A DNA stretch of 64,000 nt from Acanthochromis polyacanthus (taxonomy: Eukaryota > Chordata > Actinopteri > Pomacentridae). The stretch lies in NCBI RefSeq assembly GCF_021347895.1, contig NC_067118.1, positions 12,775,015 through 12,839,014 on the forward strand, given 5' to 3'. This document shows, in pieces, positions 48,288 through 59,649 of this stretch; positions within the stretch are counted from its first letter, which is position 1, and each line of letters starts with the position of its first letter. A program made the translations under genes and the position numbers. Under the pieces are notes generated by a model that did no database searches, was not told the origin of the DNA, and worked only from the letters and a program-made list of their open reading frames with translations.

Positions 48288-50115
48288 AGCGAGAGGATGG
48301 ATCTGGCGCTTTGAAATGGTAGCGCTGCGGGGTTCTATTCAAGGTCTTGAGTTGAGTAAGGGGTCTTCTAACATGAAACAGATGTAATTTTATCCTTTAC
48401 CAGAAGGTATAAAAGCGACCGCTGGTCTTTATTCGAGGAGGAATCAATCAGCGGGTTCCTTCCAGGCATCTTCTGTCTGTATTGATGCTGTTCTTTTTTT
48501 TAATGAAAATTTATAAAGGAAGTCAGTGTCACGGACGTTTCTCCTCCACCTGTACATCACGGACATCTGAGAGACTACGACAATTTGTGGCGTCACAAAT
48601 AGGATCAGAGGCAGCATTCTTTGGCAGCCAGCAGCCCCTTGGTTGCTTTTCTCCGTCCTGGTACGACGCGTCAGGTGAGCTGGTTTCTCACTTTAATGGG
48701 ATGCTGATTTGCTCATGGGTGCTGTGGGGTGGTTGCTAATGCGCTGCACTGTAGGAACTTAGTGCGCTGATGTCCTGTGGTGCATGGGTGTTTGGAGCGA
48801 TGTTCCGTCTAAACTGGGATTTATTGCGCATAACAAAAAAGGGGGAATAGAATAGAGTAGACAGATAAATGTTGGGATAAGAGAATAAAAGTTGAAGAGA
48901 GAAATAGATATTGAAGGTATTACTGATGGGTAAATGTAGATTAGCAGAACTAGTAATGATGGAGCAAGCTAAATGACCGTGCAAACTTAACAAGACAGAC
49001 CTGAATCTTGTTAACAGTAAGACATGTGTGAATTAGACGCTTTATGTGAAAGTTGGCTGAGTAGTTGAATTGGTATTTAAAAATAAAAGAGGATAGAGTA
49101 GATTTTACCTTTGGGCCCAAAGGTCAATTGGCAAACTAAAATATAGAGAAGAAGAGATGAAATAAAGAGAGGATGAGTGAAAAAGAGGAATGAATAGCCG
49201 CAGATTTGGATTTAAAGCCCTCTGAGAGGCAGTTAGCACTGGCCTAAAACCTGTTATATGTGAGCACATGTAGTGAGTCAGTTCGAAAGGAACTGGGGGC
49301 ATAAATTTTAATTCAGTCAGAGACAAAGTGCCTTTAAGTTCCGGCCGTAGACGTACGGTTTTCTAAGGTAGCTTAATATTGAAATATTTATGCCCCATGG
49401 TAGCACAAATTTAGGTGATAAGTGAAAAAGAGAAATGCTGTAGCTGAAAGCATGCTTTTTAGAATATATGTGAATGACTTGATTAGGGATCGAATGCTAA
49501 TTGTGTGTTTTGGGTGATGTTGAATAGGATGTGTTTTATTTTGTGGATTTGATTTGTTTGACTTGGGTTGAATGGTTGCTTTTAATTTGAATGATTGTTT
49601 GTGCCGGCGGTTGCGCCTGTGTCTCGGCAGCGCTCTGTCTCAGCTGCCTCCCCTCTATGTGTGTGCGTGTGTTGTTGGTGTGTGTGAGAGGCTGATAAGC
49701 ACTTGTAATGTGTGAATGAAATATGTAATAGTTTTTGTTGGAAAACATATACATATAGGCTGAGCTTTAATAATCTAAAAGGAGAGACATTTTTGTTTCT
49801 TGATGTGAAGACTTATAAGCTTTATGTCCGCTAAAATTTATGAGCGCCATTGAGGACTTTTTGTAAATTTTATAATACAATAAAATAAATGAGCCTTACA
49901 AAGGACTATTGTGAATTGATAATGTATATGAGCCTCATGGTGGACATTTAGTATGTACCTGATAAAAGCATATGAGCCTTCCTAAGTCCGAGAGACCAGC
50001 GAGGACATTCTGTTTGCATAAGCATAAAAAAGATATTTAATTTGGAAAACACACAAGGAAAGAAAACCCCAATAAAGTTTTCAGGGTTAGATTTTATATG
50101 TTGATAATTCGGATG
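48288..50115 (+). other. No gene seen; possible LTR/leader of a retrovirus-like element
   Basis: A TATA-like GGTATAAAAGCG lies at 48,410. TGGCGTCACAAATAGGATC near 48,585 could be a primer binding site, and CAGGTGAGC near 48,672 resembles a splice donor. Together these would fit the leader of a retrovirus-like element whose gag relic lies at 55,950. No second LTR was found. From 49,838 to 49,990 the words (T/A)ATGAGC(C/G) recur every 40-50 bp as a weak degenerate repeat. Nothing else is recognised. Confidence 0.3.
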
Positions 50116-50127
50116 GCAGTGGTGGAT
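50116..50127 (+). repeat. Left 12-bp target-site duplication of the RTE element
   Basis: GCAGTGGTGGAT, repeated at 53,216-53,227 directly after the GAA-rich tail. Confidence 0.75.
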
Positions 50128-53100
50128 TGGAATGTAGCCGCAAGGGGACACAAGCCAGTGTCTTATTGTGCCTGTCCCGAGCCCGGATAAATACAGTCGG
50201 TTGTGTCAGGAAGGGCAAATCAAACATGCAAATCAAATGTATGACTTCCATACCGGATCGGTCGAGGCCTGGGTGAACAACGACCGCCATCGGTGCTGTC
50301 GATCTACAGGGTGCCGGTGGAAAATGGACGACTGTTGGTCGAAGAAGGAGGGGAACAAGGTGTGCTCGTAGGAAGAGAGAGAAGAGCAACACCAAGAGTC
50401 TAGGACTGAGAGTAGGGACTTTGAATGTTGGAACTATGACAGGAAAAGGTAGAGAGCTGGTTGACATGATGCAGAGAGGAAGGTGGACATACTGTGTGTC
50501 CAGGAGACCAGGTGGAAAGGTAGTAAAGCAAGAAGTTTAGGAGCAGGGTTCAAGTTGTTCTATCATGGTGTGGATAGGAAAAGAAATGGAGTAGGAGTTA
50601 TCTTGAAGGAGGAGTTTGTTAGGAATGTCTGGAGGTAAAAAGAGTGTCAGATCGAGTGATGAGCCTGAAGCTAGAAATCGAAGGTGTGATGTTCAATGTT
50701 GTTAGTGGGTATGATCCACAGGTAGGATGTGAGCTGGAGGAGAAGGAGAAATTCTGGTTGGACCTTGATGAAGTGATGGTGAGCATCCCTAGAAGTGAGA
50801 GAGTTGTCATTGGTGCAGACTTCAATGGACATGTTTGTGCAGGAAACGGAGATGATGAGGTGGTCATGGGTAGGTTTGGTATCCAGGAGAGGAACGCAGA
50901 AGGACAGATGGTGGTTGACTTTGCAAAAAGGATGGAAATGGCTGTAGTGAATACTTTCTTCCAGAAGAGGCAGGAACATAGGGTGACCTATAAGAGAGTG
51001 GAGGTAGGAGCACACAGGTAGACTACATCTTGTGTAGACGGTGTAATCTGAAGGAGATCAGTGACTGCAAAGTAGTGGTAGGTGAGTGTGTAGCCAGACA
51101 ACATAGGATAGTGGTGTGTAGGATGACCCTGGTGGTGAAGAAGATGAAGAGGGCAAAGGCAAAGCAGAGGACCAAATGGTGGAAACTGAAAAAGAAAGAG
51201 TGTTGTATGACTTTCAGGAAAGAGTTGAGACAGGCTTTGGGTGGTCAGGAGGTGCTTCCAGATGACTGGACAACTACAGCAAATGTGATGAGGGAGACAG
51301 GTCGGAGAGTACTTGGTGTGTCATCTGGAAGGAAAGGAGATAAGGAGACTTGGTGGTGGAATGAGGAGGTGCAGGAGTGGATCCAGAGAAAGAGGTTAGC
51401 TAAGAAGAAGTGGGACACTGAGACGACTGAAGAGAGTAGACAGGAGTACAGGGAGATGCAGCGTAAGGTGAAAGGAGAGGTGGCAAAGGCCAAACAAGGG
51501 GCTTACGATGACTTGTATGCTAGGTTGGACAGTAAGGAGGGAGAGACTGATCTGTACAGGTTGGCAAGGCAGAGAGACAGCGATGGGAAGGACGTGCAGC
51601 AGGTTAGGGTGATAAAGGACAAGGATGGAAGTGTGTTGATAGGCGCCAATAGTGTGATGGGAAGATGGAAAGAGTATTTTGGAGAGTTGATGAATGAGGA
51701 AAATAAGAGAGAACGAAGAGTAGAGAGGTGACTGTTGTGGACCAGGAAGAAGCAAAGATTAGTAAGGATGAAGTGAGGAGGGCATTGAAGAGGATGAAGA
51801 GTGGAAAGGCACTTGGTCCTGATGATATACCTGTGGAGGTATGGAAGTGTCTCGGTAAGGTAGAAGTAGAGTTTCTGACTGGGTTGTTCAACAGGATCTT
51901 AGATAGTGAGAAGATGCCCGAGGACTGGAGGAGAAGTGTGGTGGTGCCCATCTTTAAGAACAAGGGAGATGTGCAGAGTTGTGGCAACTACAGAGGAATA
52001 AAGCTGATGAGCCACACGATGAAGCTATGGGAAAGAGTAGCTGAAGCTAGGCTAAGGGCAGAGGTGAACATCTGTGAGCAGCAGTATGTTTTCATGCCAA
52101 GAAAGAGTACAACAGATGCAATATTTGCTTTGAAGATGTTGATAGAGAAGTACAGAGAAGGTCAGAAGGAGCTGCATTGTGTCTTTGTAGATCTGGAGAA
52201 AGCTTATGACAGGGTGCCCAGAGAGGAACTGTGGTTTTGTATGAGGAAGTCTGGAGTGGCAGAGAAGTATGTTAGAGTGGTGCAGGACATGTATGAGGAC
52301 TGTAAGACAGTGGTGAGGTGTGCTGTAGGAGTAACAGAGGAGTTCAAGGTGGAGGTGGGACTACATCAGGGATCAGCTCTGAGCCCTTCTTGTTTGCTAT
52401 GGTGATGGACAGGATGACAGATGAGGTTAGACAGGAGTCTCCATGGACTATGATGTTTGCAGATGACATTGTGATCTGTCGTGAGAGCAGGGAACAGGTG
52501 GAGGAGAAGCTAGAGGCGTGGAGGTTTGCCCTGGAAAGGAGAGGAATGAAGGTTAGCCGCAGTAAGACGGAGTATCTGTGTGTGAATGAGAGGGACCCAA
52601 GTGGAAGAGTGAGGTTACAGGGAGAAGAGATCAAGAAGGTGGAGGATTTTAAGTACTTAGGGTCAACAGTCCAGAGCAATGGAGAGTGTGGAAAAGAGGT
52701 GAAGAAGCGTGTACAGGCAGGCTGGAACGGCTGGAGAAAAGTGTCAGCTAAAATGAAGGAAATGTTTACAAAACTGTGGTGAGACCAGCCATGTTGTTTG
52801 GTCTAGAGACAGTGCCCCTGAGGAAAGACAGGAGGCAGAGCTGGAAGTAGCAGAACTGAAGATGCTGAGGTTCTCTTTGGGAGTGACCAGGATGGATAGG
52901 ATCAGGATCAGGAATCATATCAGAGGGACAGCACATGTTAGGGGCTTTGGAGATAAAGTCAGAGAGGCCAGACTGAGATGGTTTGGACATGTCCAGAGGA
53001 GAGAGAGTGAATATATTGGTAGAAGGATGCTGAGTTTCCCAATGCCAGGCAGGAGGCCTAGAGGAAACCCAAAGAGGAGGTTTATGGATGTGGTTAAAGA

Positions 53101-53215
53101 GGACATGAAGGTAGTTGGTGTGAGAGAAGAGGATGCAGAAGACAGGGTTAGATGGAGGCAATTGATTCGCTGTGGCGACCCCTGAAGGGAAAAGCCGAAA
53201 GGAAAAGAAGAAGAA
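50128..53215 (+). mobile_element. RTE-clade LINE, near full length
   Basis: About 3.09 kb, the usual size of an RTE element. It begins with a GGGGACACAAGCCAGTG-type 5' region, then endonuclease, reverse transcriptase and a short 3' end GCGACCCCTGAAGGGAAAAG, CCGAAAGGAAAAGAAGAAG. The 3' end is characteristic: a simple GAA-type tail instead of poly(A). A 12-bp target duplication flanks it. It is coding-dead through several frameshifts, but the ends are complete. Confidence 0.88.
50412..53185 (+). pseudogene. RTE endonuclease-reverse transcriptase, frameshifted
   Basis: Open segments at 50,644-51,021, 51,030-51,731, 51,728-52,405, 52,318-52,782 and 52,862-53,185 lie in alternating frames, so at least four breaks are present. 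The endonuclease part begins near TLNVGTMTGKGRELVDMM (50,415) and includes VVIGADFNGHV. The reverse transcriptase shows [45 protein letters not shown] (motif A), LHQGSALSP (motif B) and MFADDIVIC (motif C, intact catalytic pair). A C-terminal stretch LRWFGHVQRRESEYIGRRML is typical of RTE proteins. The enzyme nicks genomic DNA and primes reverse transcription there. All core motifs are present, so the copy died by indels. Confidence 0.9.
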
Positions 53216-53227
53216 GCAGTGGTGGAT

Positions 53228-53488
53228 GGATTGGTTGATTGAGTGGTGTAAAGTCTTTCACTCTCTCTCTTTTATTCCTGTCTCTTTTTTTCTTTCTTTC
53301 CGTGTGTGTGTGAATATATTTTTATGTAAACTCGTCTTTAGTGGTTCCTAAGTCGTTTTGCTTCTTTGGGTTTCCCTTTCATGTATATCTGTCCATAAAT
53401 TACTTTGGTAGAATATATTTGTTTTTATGTGCATGAATAAAAGTATATCTGAATCTGAATCCAAGTTTAGAATTTTTTTTTAAAAAAG
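53228..53488. other. No gene seen
   Basis: T-rich sequence with CTCTCT and GTGTGTGTG runs; GAATAAAAGTATATCTGAATC near 53,436 looks like a retroelement 3' end. Nothing firm. Confidence 0.4.
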
Positions 53489-53618
53489 GGGGAAGAGTAG
53501 CCTAGCCACGCTAGACCCATGCTCTGAAGACGCAAGGGTCTAGGCATGCTCGACAGGGAGGGAGGCGGGCTAAAAGGTTGTCTATCAAATCACTCTGCAG
53601 CAATTGGGTAGGTATACA

Positions 53619-54198
53619 CAGCCCGATCTCACGGGGATTCGTGAAACTGTTACGTAAGTTTTAGTTTCGGTTTCGTGCGCACCAACACGATTTCGTCATG
53701 TTTTTCGTGCCGCTCACCACGAAATGTGCACCAATGTATTTTAAACGGCGGACTTTTCGTGCCACCCAGAACGTATTTCAAACGAATGTGTGTATTATAT
53801 TTTTAATGTAAAACCATGGCGAATCCAACGCTATATTTTGCATGACATCGTCCCTAACCATAACCCTAACCATAACCCTAACCATAACCTAACCATAACC
53901 TAACCATAACCCGGTGGTACACTTACCAATTTGCATAGGAATTTAAAGAATGTCCGGCGGCCGGCGGCCACAAACGCGATCACACAAGCAGTATACGCCG
54001 ATGGACAGCTTAGATCGTCATGAATCCGCTGGTATAAACCACTTTCAGCTGTGATTACCACAGCGGGTTTCGTTGTGAGCAACACGAAAAACATTTCGTG
54101 GTGAGCGGCACGAAAAACATGACGAAATCGTGTTGGTGCGCACGAAAAAGAAACAAAAATTTACGTAACAGTTTCACGAATCCCCGTGAGACCGTGTT
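53619..54198. mobile_element. Nested foldback element
   Basis: Arms of more than 100 bp: ATCTCACGGGGATTCGTGAA, ACTGTTACGTAA, GCGCACCAACACGATTTCG, GTGCCGCTCACCACGAAATG on the left, with the complement on the right (54,075-54,198). GGTATACA occurs at 53,611-53,618 and 54,199-54,206 as a target duplication. The short centre holds telomere-like repeats. Confidence 0.85.
53852..53912 (+). repeat. Telomere-like CCCTAACCATAA repeat
   Basis: About five copies of a 12-base word alternating CCCTAA with CCATAA, then shortened. Internal to the foldback element. Confidence 0.85.
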
Positions 54199-54387
54199 GG
54201 TATACAACCAATCAGTACAACGAATAGGCTCCTAGAGCACCGGAAATCAGAGGATGCGGTAGTTTGGTGAAGCCTTATTTTTTACAGTCAATGGGTGAAG
54301 CTCAAGTATATTACAGACATGTTAACAGAAAGATTATTCAGAGTCGGTGCTAATGGAGCTCAACGACTGTTGTCGTTTTTGTTGTCG

Positions 54388-54641
54388 ACCCTGGCAGAGA
54401 ATTAAATTCGTTGCCGTGGGTTGTCTAGCGCAGCTAAGCTAGTTGTTTCCGGTTGTTTCTGTCAGAATCGTCGCCTCTCTGTCGTCACTTAGTTACGCCT
54501 GCCTTCTGACTCTACACTTCATGGTGATTCGTCCGGCCAGTTTTAGGAGCATCCAACCTCGAGCCTTATGGAGGGTAACTAGAACCACCCTGGCAGAGAA
54601 TTAAGTTCGTTGCCGTGGGTTGTCTAGCACGGCTAGGCTAG
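54388..54641 (+). repeat. 54-bp direct repeat, 199 bp apart
   Basis: ACCCTGGCAGAGAATTAA(A/G) through GTTGCCGTGGGTTGTCTAGC to the TAGGCTAG end occurs at 54,388-54,442 and 54,587-54,641 with about four differences. The second copy is the right terminus of the 53,498 element, so the first may be an older terminus. Confidence 0.85.
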
Positions 54642-54649
54642 GGGAAGAG

Positions 54650-55949
54650 TGGTTTAGCCTACCTTCTAAGAGGACAGATTCGTATTTTGGCTGTTGACCT
54701 GGATATTGCTTTGGTTTTAGTGTGCACTTTTTTGGCTCTGTGCTTGTGATACTGGGCCGAAGTGATTTAATGGAGAGTTGAAGCTTGATGTTCACTCTCC
54801 GGTGATCAGGATAGACTGGAAGTGTTTTTTGACTTTGAGAGACGGAGCTAGGAGTGCTGTTCTATTTTAATCTCACTCATTCTGAGGAAAAGGGTGTTCC
54901 CCCTCCCTTCTCTGCTTTTTGATGAGAGAAATAGAGAACTGTGTTTGAAAACTCATGGTGTGATTAGAACACATTTAAATATTTATTAAACTGATAACAT
55001 GTGACATAAATAAAATTATGATACATTTAGATAAATTTAAGTAAAATAAGAGATTTGTTATGAAGAATAGTATAATAGATATGATAGGTTTGTGCCTATT
55101 AATTGTTTATAGAGAGACTTTGTGGGAGAAATACTCATTATGATAGATTACAATAATATTAATGTTGGTGAAAGATGTGTACAACTTTTACTGAATTGCT
55201 TATTGTATGGATTTAAAGTGAATAAGACAATGAACTTTTGTTCCTGTTTTTTCTTTCTTTTTTTGTTTAATTGTGATGAATGAGAGTTGGGGAAGACACG
55301 ATGGAATGCGTCTGAATTCCGATCCTCTATAGGACAAATGAGGACAGCTGATTGTGTTCTACCCGAACTGAGGCTTGCGGATGACAACACGTGTGGCTCC
55401 TGTATTCAACATCATCAAGGCAAGTACGATTTTATCCACAAACTCTTTTTGATGTGTATTTGTATTTGCTTGTGTGTGCATACTACTTTATTATTAACAT
55501 TGGTGATACATATTTAGTTGGTTTTCGCATGCAGGTTTATAGTGTTTCTTTTGTTGTTTGATTTAGATCATTTTTTAGTCGGGGGTCAATAAGGTACATT
55601 TGTTCACACACACTTGGGGTATTACATGTTGCAATCATATGGGAGGAAGCTTGGCAATGGACTGACCATCTGTGGCATTTGATTGATTAACAGATCACTA
55701 TTGATTTAATTAATTAATTGTTTTTGGATAGATTAATTGAGATTTGGTTTGGTTTCATTTTAGTAGATTTGGGATTGATAGTATAAATTTTTGGACAGTT
55801 GGAGGATTGGTTGATAATTGTATGGTTCAGTTTCTATTGATAAGTTTGTGGTTTCCTCTGAGGTTGGCAAATTTATTGCATTTCTTTTGATTGGTTGTGG
55901 TTAATACGGTGTTTCATGTGTTTCATGTATCGAATGTCGTTGGGCAGTT
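54650..55949. other. No gene supported
   Basis: AT-rich. A 76-codon open frame at 55,287-55,517 has no recognised domain. AAGGCAAGT near 55,419 resembles a weak splice donor. It may belong to the leader of the retrovirus-like region that follows. Confidence 0.35.
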
Positions 55950-57240
55950 GAGGTGATTTTAAATCCAGATGTGATAAAGACAATGCAAATGCTGGTCTCT
56001 ACCCATAAGGCCGACCAAAAGAAATGGAAGAAAGGAGAGAGGCGCACTGAGAAGAGACGGATGGAGCTTGGTATTATGAAACTGTTTGAAATTGAAGGAC
56101 AAAAACTGTTGAAGGCTGCAATGGACCAGCGGGAGCGGACTGCAGAGGAGATTGCAAAACATGTTAGGGGGAGACAGAAAAGCTGATAGAGAAGGTTAAC
56201 ACACCTTTCTCACATACAGCACCAATGAAGAAACCTCCACCATACGAGGAGCAGGTCAAGTTTGCTGATGTTTATCTTCAGCTTCCTGTAATCAAACAGG
56301 AAGGTAATTATCATATCAAGGACAAGGACGACCGAATAATACAACTATAAACATCTATAAAGATATATCTAAACACCAAAAGAAAAACGAAGAAGACCCA
56401 TCTGGATACTCGGGGTGGACAGAGCTACAGGAGGCTGGAAATACGAGAGGATAGCCAGGATGAGTCAGATGAGGCTGTAGGAGGATATGACCCAGTAGTC
56501 AGTTGTGGCCAAAGCAGAGAAAAGGGGAGATAGGTCAGTAAAGAAAAGGGGCCCAGAAAAGGACGAGACTGATGAGAGTGAGGATGGAGATAGTGATGAA
56601 GATAGTGATGGAGATTCAGAAAGTGAGGGTCCTTCATATTCTTCTCCATTAGCCTCCAGCCACAGAATAGGAAGAGAGAGACAGCGGGCTTCAAGAGAAG
56701 TTGAAAGGACTATAGATAAATGCCTAGTGGATATGGAGAAAGCAACTTCTCCGGGAGACCGAAGAGCATTGGAAAAAGACCTACAAAACTTGCAGGTAGC
56801 GGAGAAAAGCCTAAAGAAAAAGAAGTCTCCAAAATCAGAGACGTCTGGATATGGATTACATTCAAGAAAGGGAAAACTACCGGATAAGATGTGTCAAATG
56901 GTTGTCAGAGGCCAGAATCCGGAATACAAGCCTTGGCAGAATACTGACAAGTCGGACATAATTGAAAAGTAGCCAACTCTTCAAGATGGGGCATATCCTT
57001 GGATTTCGAAACTGGAGGAGTTTTTGGTGGGAACGCAACCTGCCATGGAAGACATTAAGTGGCTTTTAGCTAGTCTCCAGGGAGTTCCTGTGATGGAGGA
57101 GCTTCGACAACAAGTGGGTCTTAATAGATATGTGGGAACTGCGGTGAATGATGCAGAGTTGTTTGCTGCTAGTAGAGCTTGGATGTGGAGAGCGTTGAGA
57201 GATACGTTCCCAACAAACATACATCCTGATAATATTTGAA
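55950..57240 (+). pseudogene. Retrovirus-like gag relic
   Basis: Three open stretches (55,953-56,186; 56,505-56,972; 57,024-57,239) plus short pieces between them, separated by stop codons and at least one frameshift. The first is highly charged and helical, as in a matrix region. A PPPY motif, the late-domain signature used for budding in retroviral Gag proteins, is encoded near 56,240. The middle has an acidic and then lysine-rich linker. The last stretch (ISKLEEF, then LLASLQGVPVMEEL) resembles the start of a capsid domain. No protease, polymerase or envelope follows; the sequence breaks off after 57,240. Assignment is by layout and short motifs only. Non-functional. Confidence 0.5.
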
Positions 57241-58261
57241 ATTGAACCACGAGGATTGAGTGAGAACACCAAGGGCCTATGTGGAACTGCGGCTGGGGCA
57301 GCGTCGGCAACCTGCTCGGAGATGTCTGGGGCGGCATGCTCGACCTGCTTGGAGACATCTGGGGCGGCGTTAAGATTAAATACATTGTATTTCTGAGAAA
57401 TTCTTGTGTTTGATTATTTTCAGTTAAATCTTATTTTCGTATGCCTGAGGGGCTGATTAGGGGGATGCCTATAAAAGACGAGCAGTTGAGTGAGAGCTAA
57501 TGACAGAGGAAAGGAGTGTCACAAAACACCAGTTAACCACCGTTGCTGCTTTTGTTCTTTAAATGTGAATGTTGGTGCAGGTTGGTCTGCATCTTATCTC
57601 ACCTCAAGCCTCCTGTTTTATCCAACCGCAAAACGGTCATCTTAACAACCAAATAAAATGTAGCCAAACTTGAAGTATGTCTAAAGGACAAAAAGACTTG
57701 GATGACCTGTAGTTTTCTTTCCCTAAATTCAGACAAAACTATTTATGGGATATGGCCCTAGACACCTCACCTGTCACTGCCTAGAGCCACCAGTGGCAGG
57801 TTTCTCCCTTCACCCTCCCTTCCCTTCACGTACCCCCCTCTCTGCTTCTGTGTCGGCTAAGTTCCCCACTTAATCACCAAGTCAGTCCTGTTTTGTCTAG
57901 TTAAGTCTAGTCTTGTCAAATTGTTGTTTAGCCTTTTTTTTTAAAAAAAATAATCTTGTTCACTGTAGTTTCGCTTCCCTGCCTAAGTCATACCTTACGT
58001 GGGTTAGCTAATCCTCTGTACATTTTGCATTCACTCTGGTTTCTGCAATTCCACCTGTACTCTAGTGGGCTCATTAATCTGAGTCAGTTCCATTATGTAT
58101 TCTGTTCCGTTTCCTTGGGGACATTTCCTGTTGTCATCCTTAGACTTCAGTTGTAGTTCTTGATTCTATCCTGTTTTTGTAAATATTGTATTATTTTGCC
58201 ATGCGCCTGTTATTGTGTCTCTTACCCTGCATGCAAGTCTCAGATAGTGTATTCGTAACAA
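57241..58261. other. No gene seen; 33-bp duplication and a TATA-like site
   Basis: GAC/AACCTGCTCGGAGATGTCT and GACCTGCTTGGAGACATCT form a short duplication at about 57,308-57,372. GCCTATAAAAGACGAGCAG at 57,467 looks like a core promoter or LTR TATA box but has no recognised transcript. The remainder is T-rich and featureless. Confidence 0.35.
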
Positions 58262-59170
58262 TCTAACCTGTTAGTTATTCTTGATGGCATTGCTGTGGTC
58301 AGTAGTTCAATTCTGAGGAACCTTGGAGTTATTTTTGATATGTTGTTAAACTCACACACAGACAAGTCTCTAGAACAACTTTCTTTCACCTATGCAATAT
58401 TGTAAAAATTCAGGAATATCCTGTCTCAGAGTGATGCTGAAGAAGTAGTCCATGCATTTGTAATTTCTAGGCTGGACTGTTGTACTTCCTTAATATTGGG
58501 ATATCCCAATAATTCTCTTTAAAAACCTCCAGATGATACAAAATGCTGCAGCCAGAGTTCTGAAATAAACCAGTAAAATACCATGTTTTTCCTGTATTAG
58601 CTTCTTATCAGTGTAAAATCCAGGAAAGAATTTAAAATGATAAATGTTCTGTGCTTAAATAGAACCTTTGTGGTGCTCAAATCGCCTTAAGAATGTTTCC
58701 TGTGCACACGCTAATTCACAGAGCTGCCATGCAAGGTGCCTGCATGCCGTTGGGAGCAAGTGGGGGTTCAAGGACACTTTAGCATTCAGAAGGCCCTGTA
58801 TCGAACCGCTCTACCATCTGAGTCACAGCTGCCCCAGAATGCTGCAAGTTACATAACTCTTAATGATCAAGTTCTATTTTATCTTAAAGACCTTACTGTA
58901 CCATATTATCCTAACAGAGCCCTTTGGTCTCTTGCGGTGTCCAGAATTTCCAGAAGCAGAATGGGAGGCAGAGCCTTCAGTTATCAGTTCCTTTGTTGTG
59001 GAATGAACTCCTAGTTTGGGTTCAGGAGACAGACACTCTGTCTACTTCTCGTATGCATCAACATAAGGTGGAGATGAGAAATTCATTCCAACTGTATCTC
59101 CTCAATTTTTCTTGTCAGCTTATTTTCACCAACCAATTAGTTCTGTTTAAGTGTACCTCCACTGGTGGGT
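58262..59170 (+). pseudogene. L2/Rex1-like LINE remnant
   Basis: Broken frames give LGVIFD, then AEEVVHAFVISRLDCC (near 58,440), and, after the SINE, LKDLTVPYYPNRAL and SRMGGRAFSYQ, and in another frame LLWNELLVWVQETDTLSTSR. These are the typical thumb and C-terminal signatures of L2-clade LINEs in fish. Several stops and frameshifts; an old copy, split by the SINE at 58,695-58,835. Confidence 0.7.
58695..58835 (-). mobile_element. tRNA-derived SINE with internal deletion
   Basis: The minus strand starts GGGCAGCTGTGACTCAGATG, GTAGAGC, an RNA polymerase III A box, followed at once by GGTTCGATAC, a B-box-like sequence. The usual spacer of roughly 30 bp between the boxes is missing. The body continues ATGCTAAAGTGTCCTTGAAC, as in a common fish tRNA-SINE. 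It interrupts the LINE remnant. Confidence 0.65.
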
Positions 59171-59293
59171 GATCAGCACAATGCTGCTTCAAACCACACA
59201 AAATGCCCAACTAGTTTGACAAATGGAAAATTGCATTAAGAGAATGCAGCTCATTGTCTGAGGAAAATTACTCTGGAATTCCTAACCCTGCAA

Positions 59294-59622
59294 TTATTTC
59301 CTGCAAGAATCCAAAGTAGTTTAAATCAATCCACTGGACTTTAAGAAAGTTCCTTGAAGAGGTTTCATCTCTCATCCAAGAGGCTTCTTCAGTTCTGGTG
59401 GTGGTTGGTGTTGCCTCAGCTTTTAAACCTCTATGAGGTGTGTCAGGGCTATAATTCCAACGACCGATACCAAAACTCATCTGACTACTCAACAATGGTC
59501 GTTGTGAGTATCAGTGGGGTCCAGAACTGAAGAAGCCTCTTGGATGGGAGGTGAAACGTCTTCAAGGAACTTTCTTAAAGTCCAGTGAATTGATTTAAAC
59601 TACTTTGGATAACCATGACCTG
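59294..59622. repeat. Head-to-head Penelope-type tails (inverted repeat)
   Basis: Left arm 59,294-59,398 (minus) and right arm 59,520-59,622 (plus), each about 100 bp and roughly 92% alike. They share GAAGAAGCCTCTTGGATG, CTTCAAGGAACTTTCTTAAA, GTCCAGTG and GATTTAAACTACTTTGGAT. The right arm runs on into ATGACCTGGATGAATGAGAA, CCTACACAGAC, the terminal motif of the Penelope-like element at 30,103-32,175. The 121-bp centre is unrelated. Confidence 0.75.
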
Positions 59623-59649
59623 GATGAATGAGAACCTACACAGACTTCC

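Larger units (their letters stand above)
53498..54640. mobile_element. Inverted-repeat transposon with 9-bp target duplication
   Basis: Left end TAGCCTAGCCACGCTAGAC; right end, complemented, TAGCCTAGCCGTGCTAGAC. Target duplication GGGGAAGAG at 53,489-53,497 and 54,641-54,649. It has no transposase. Another foldback element is nested inside at 53,619-54,198. The right end is preceded by an extra copy of the terminal 54 bp (see the next repeat). Confidence 0.8.
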
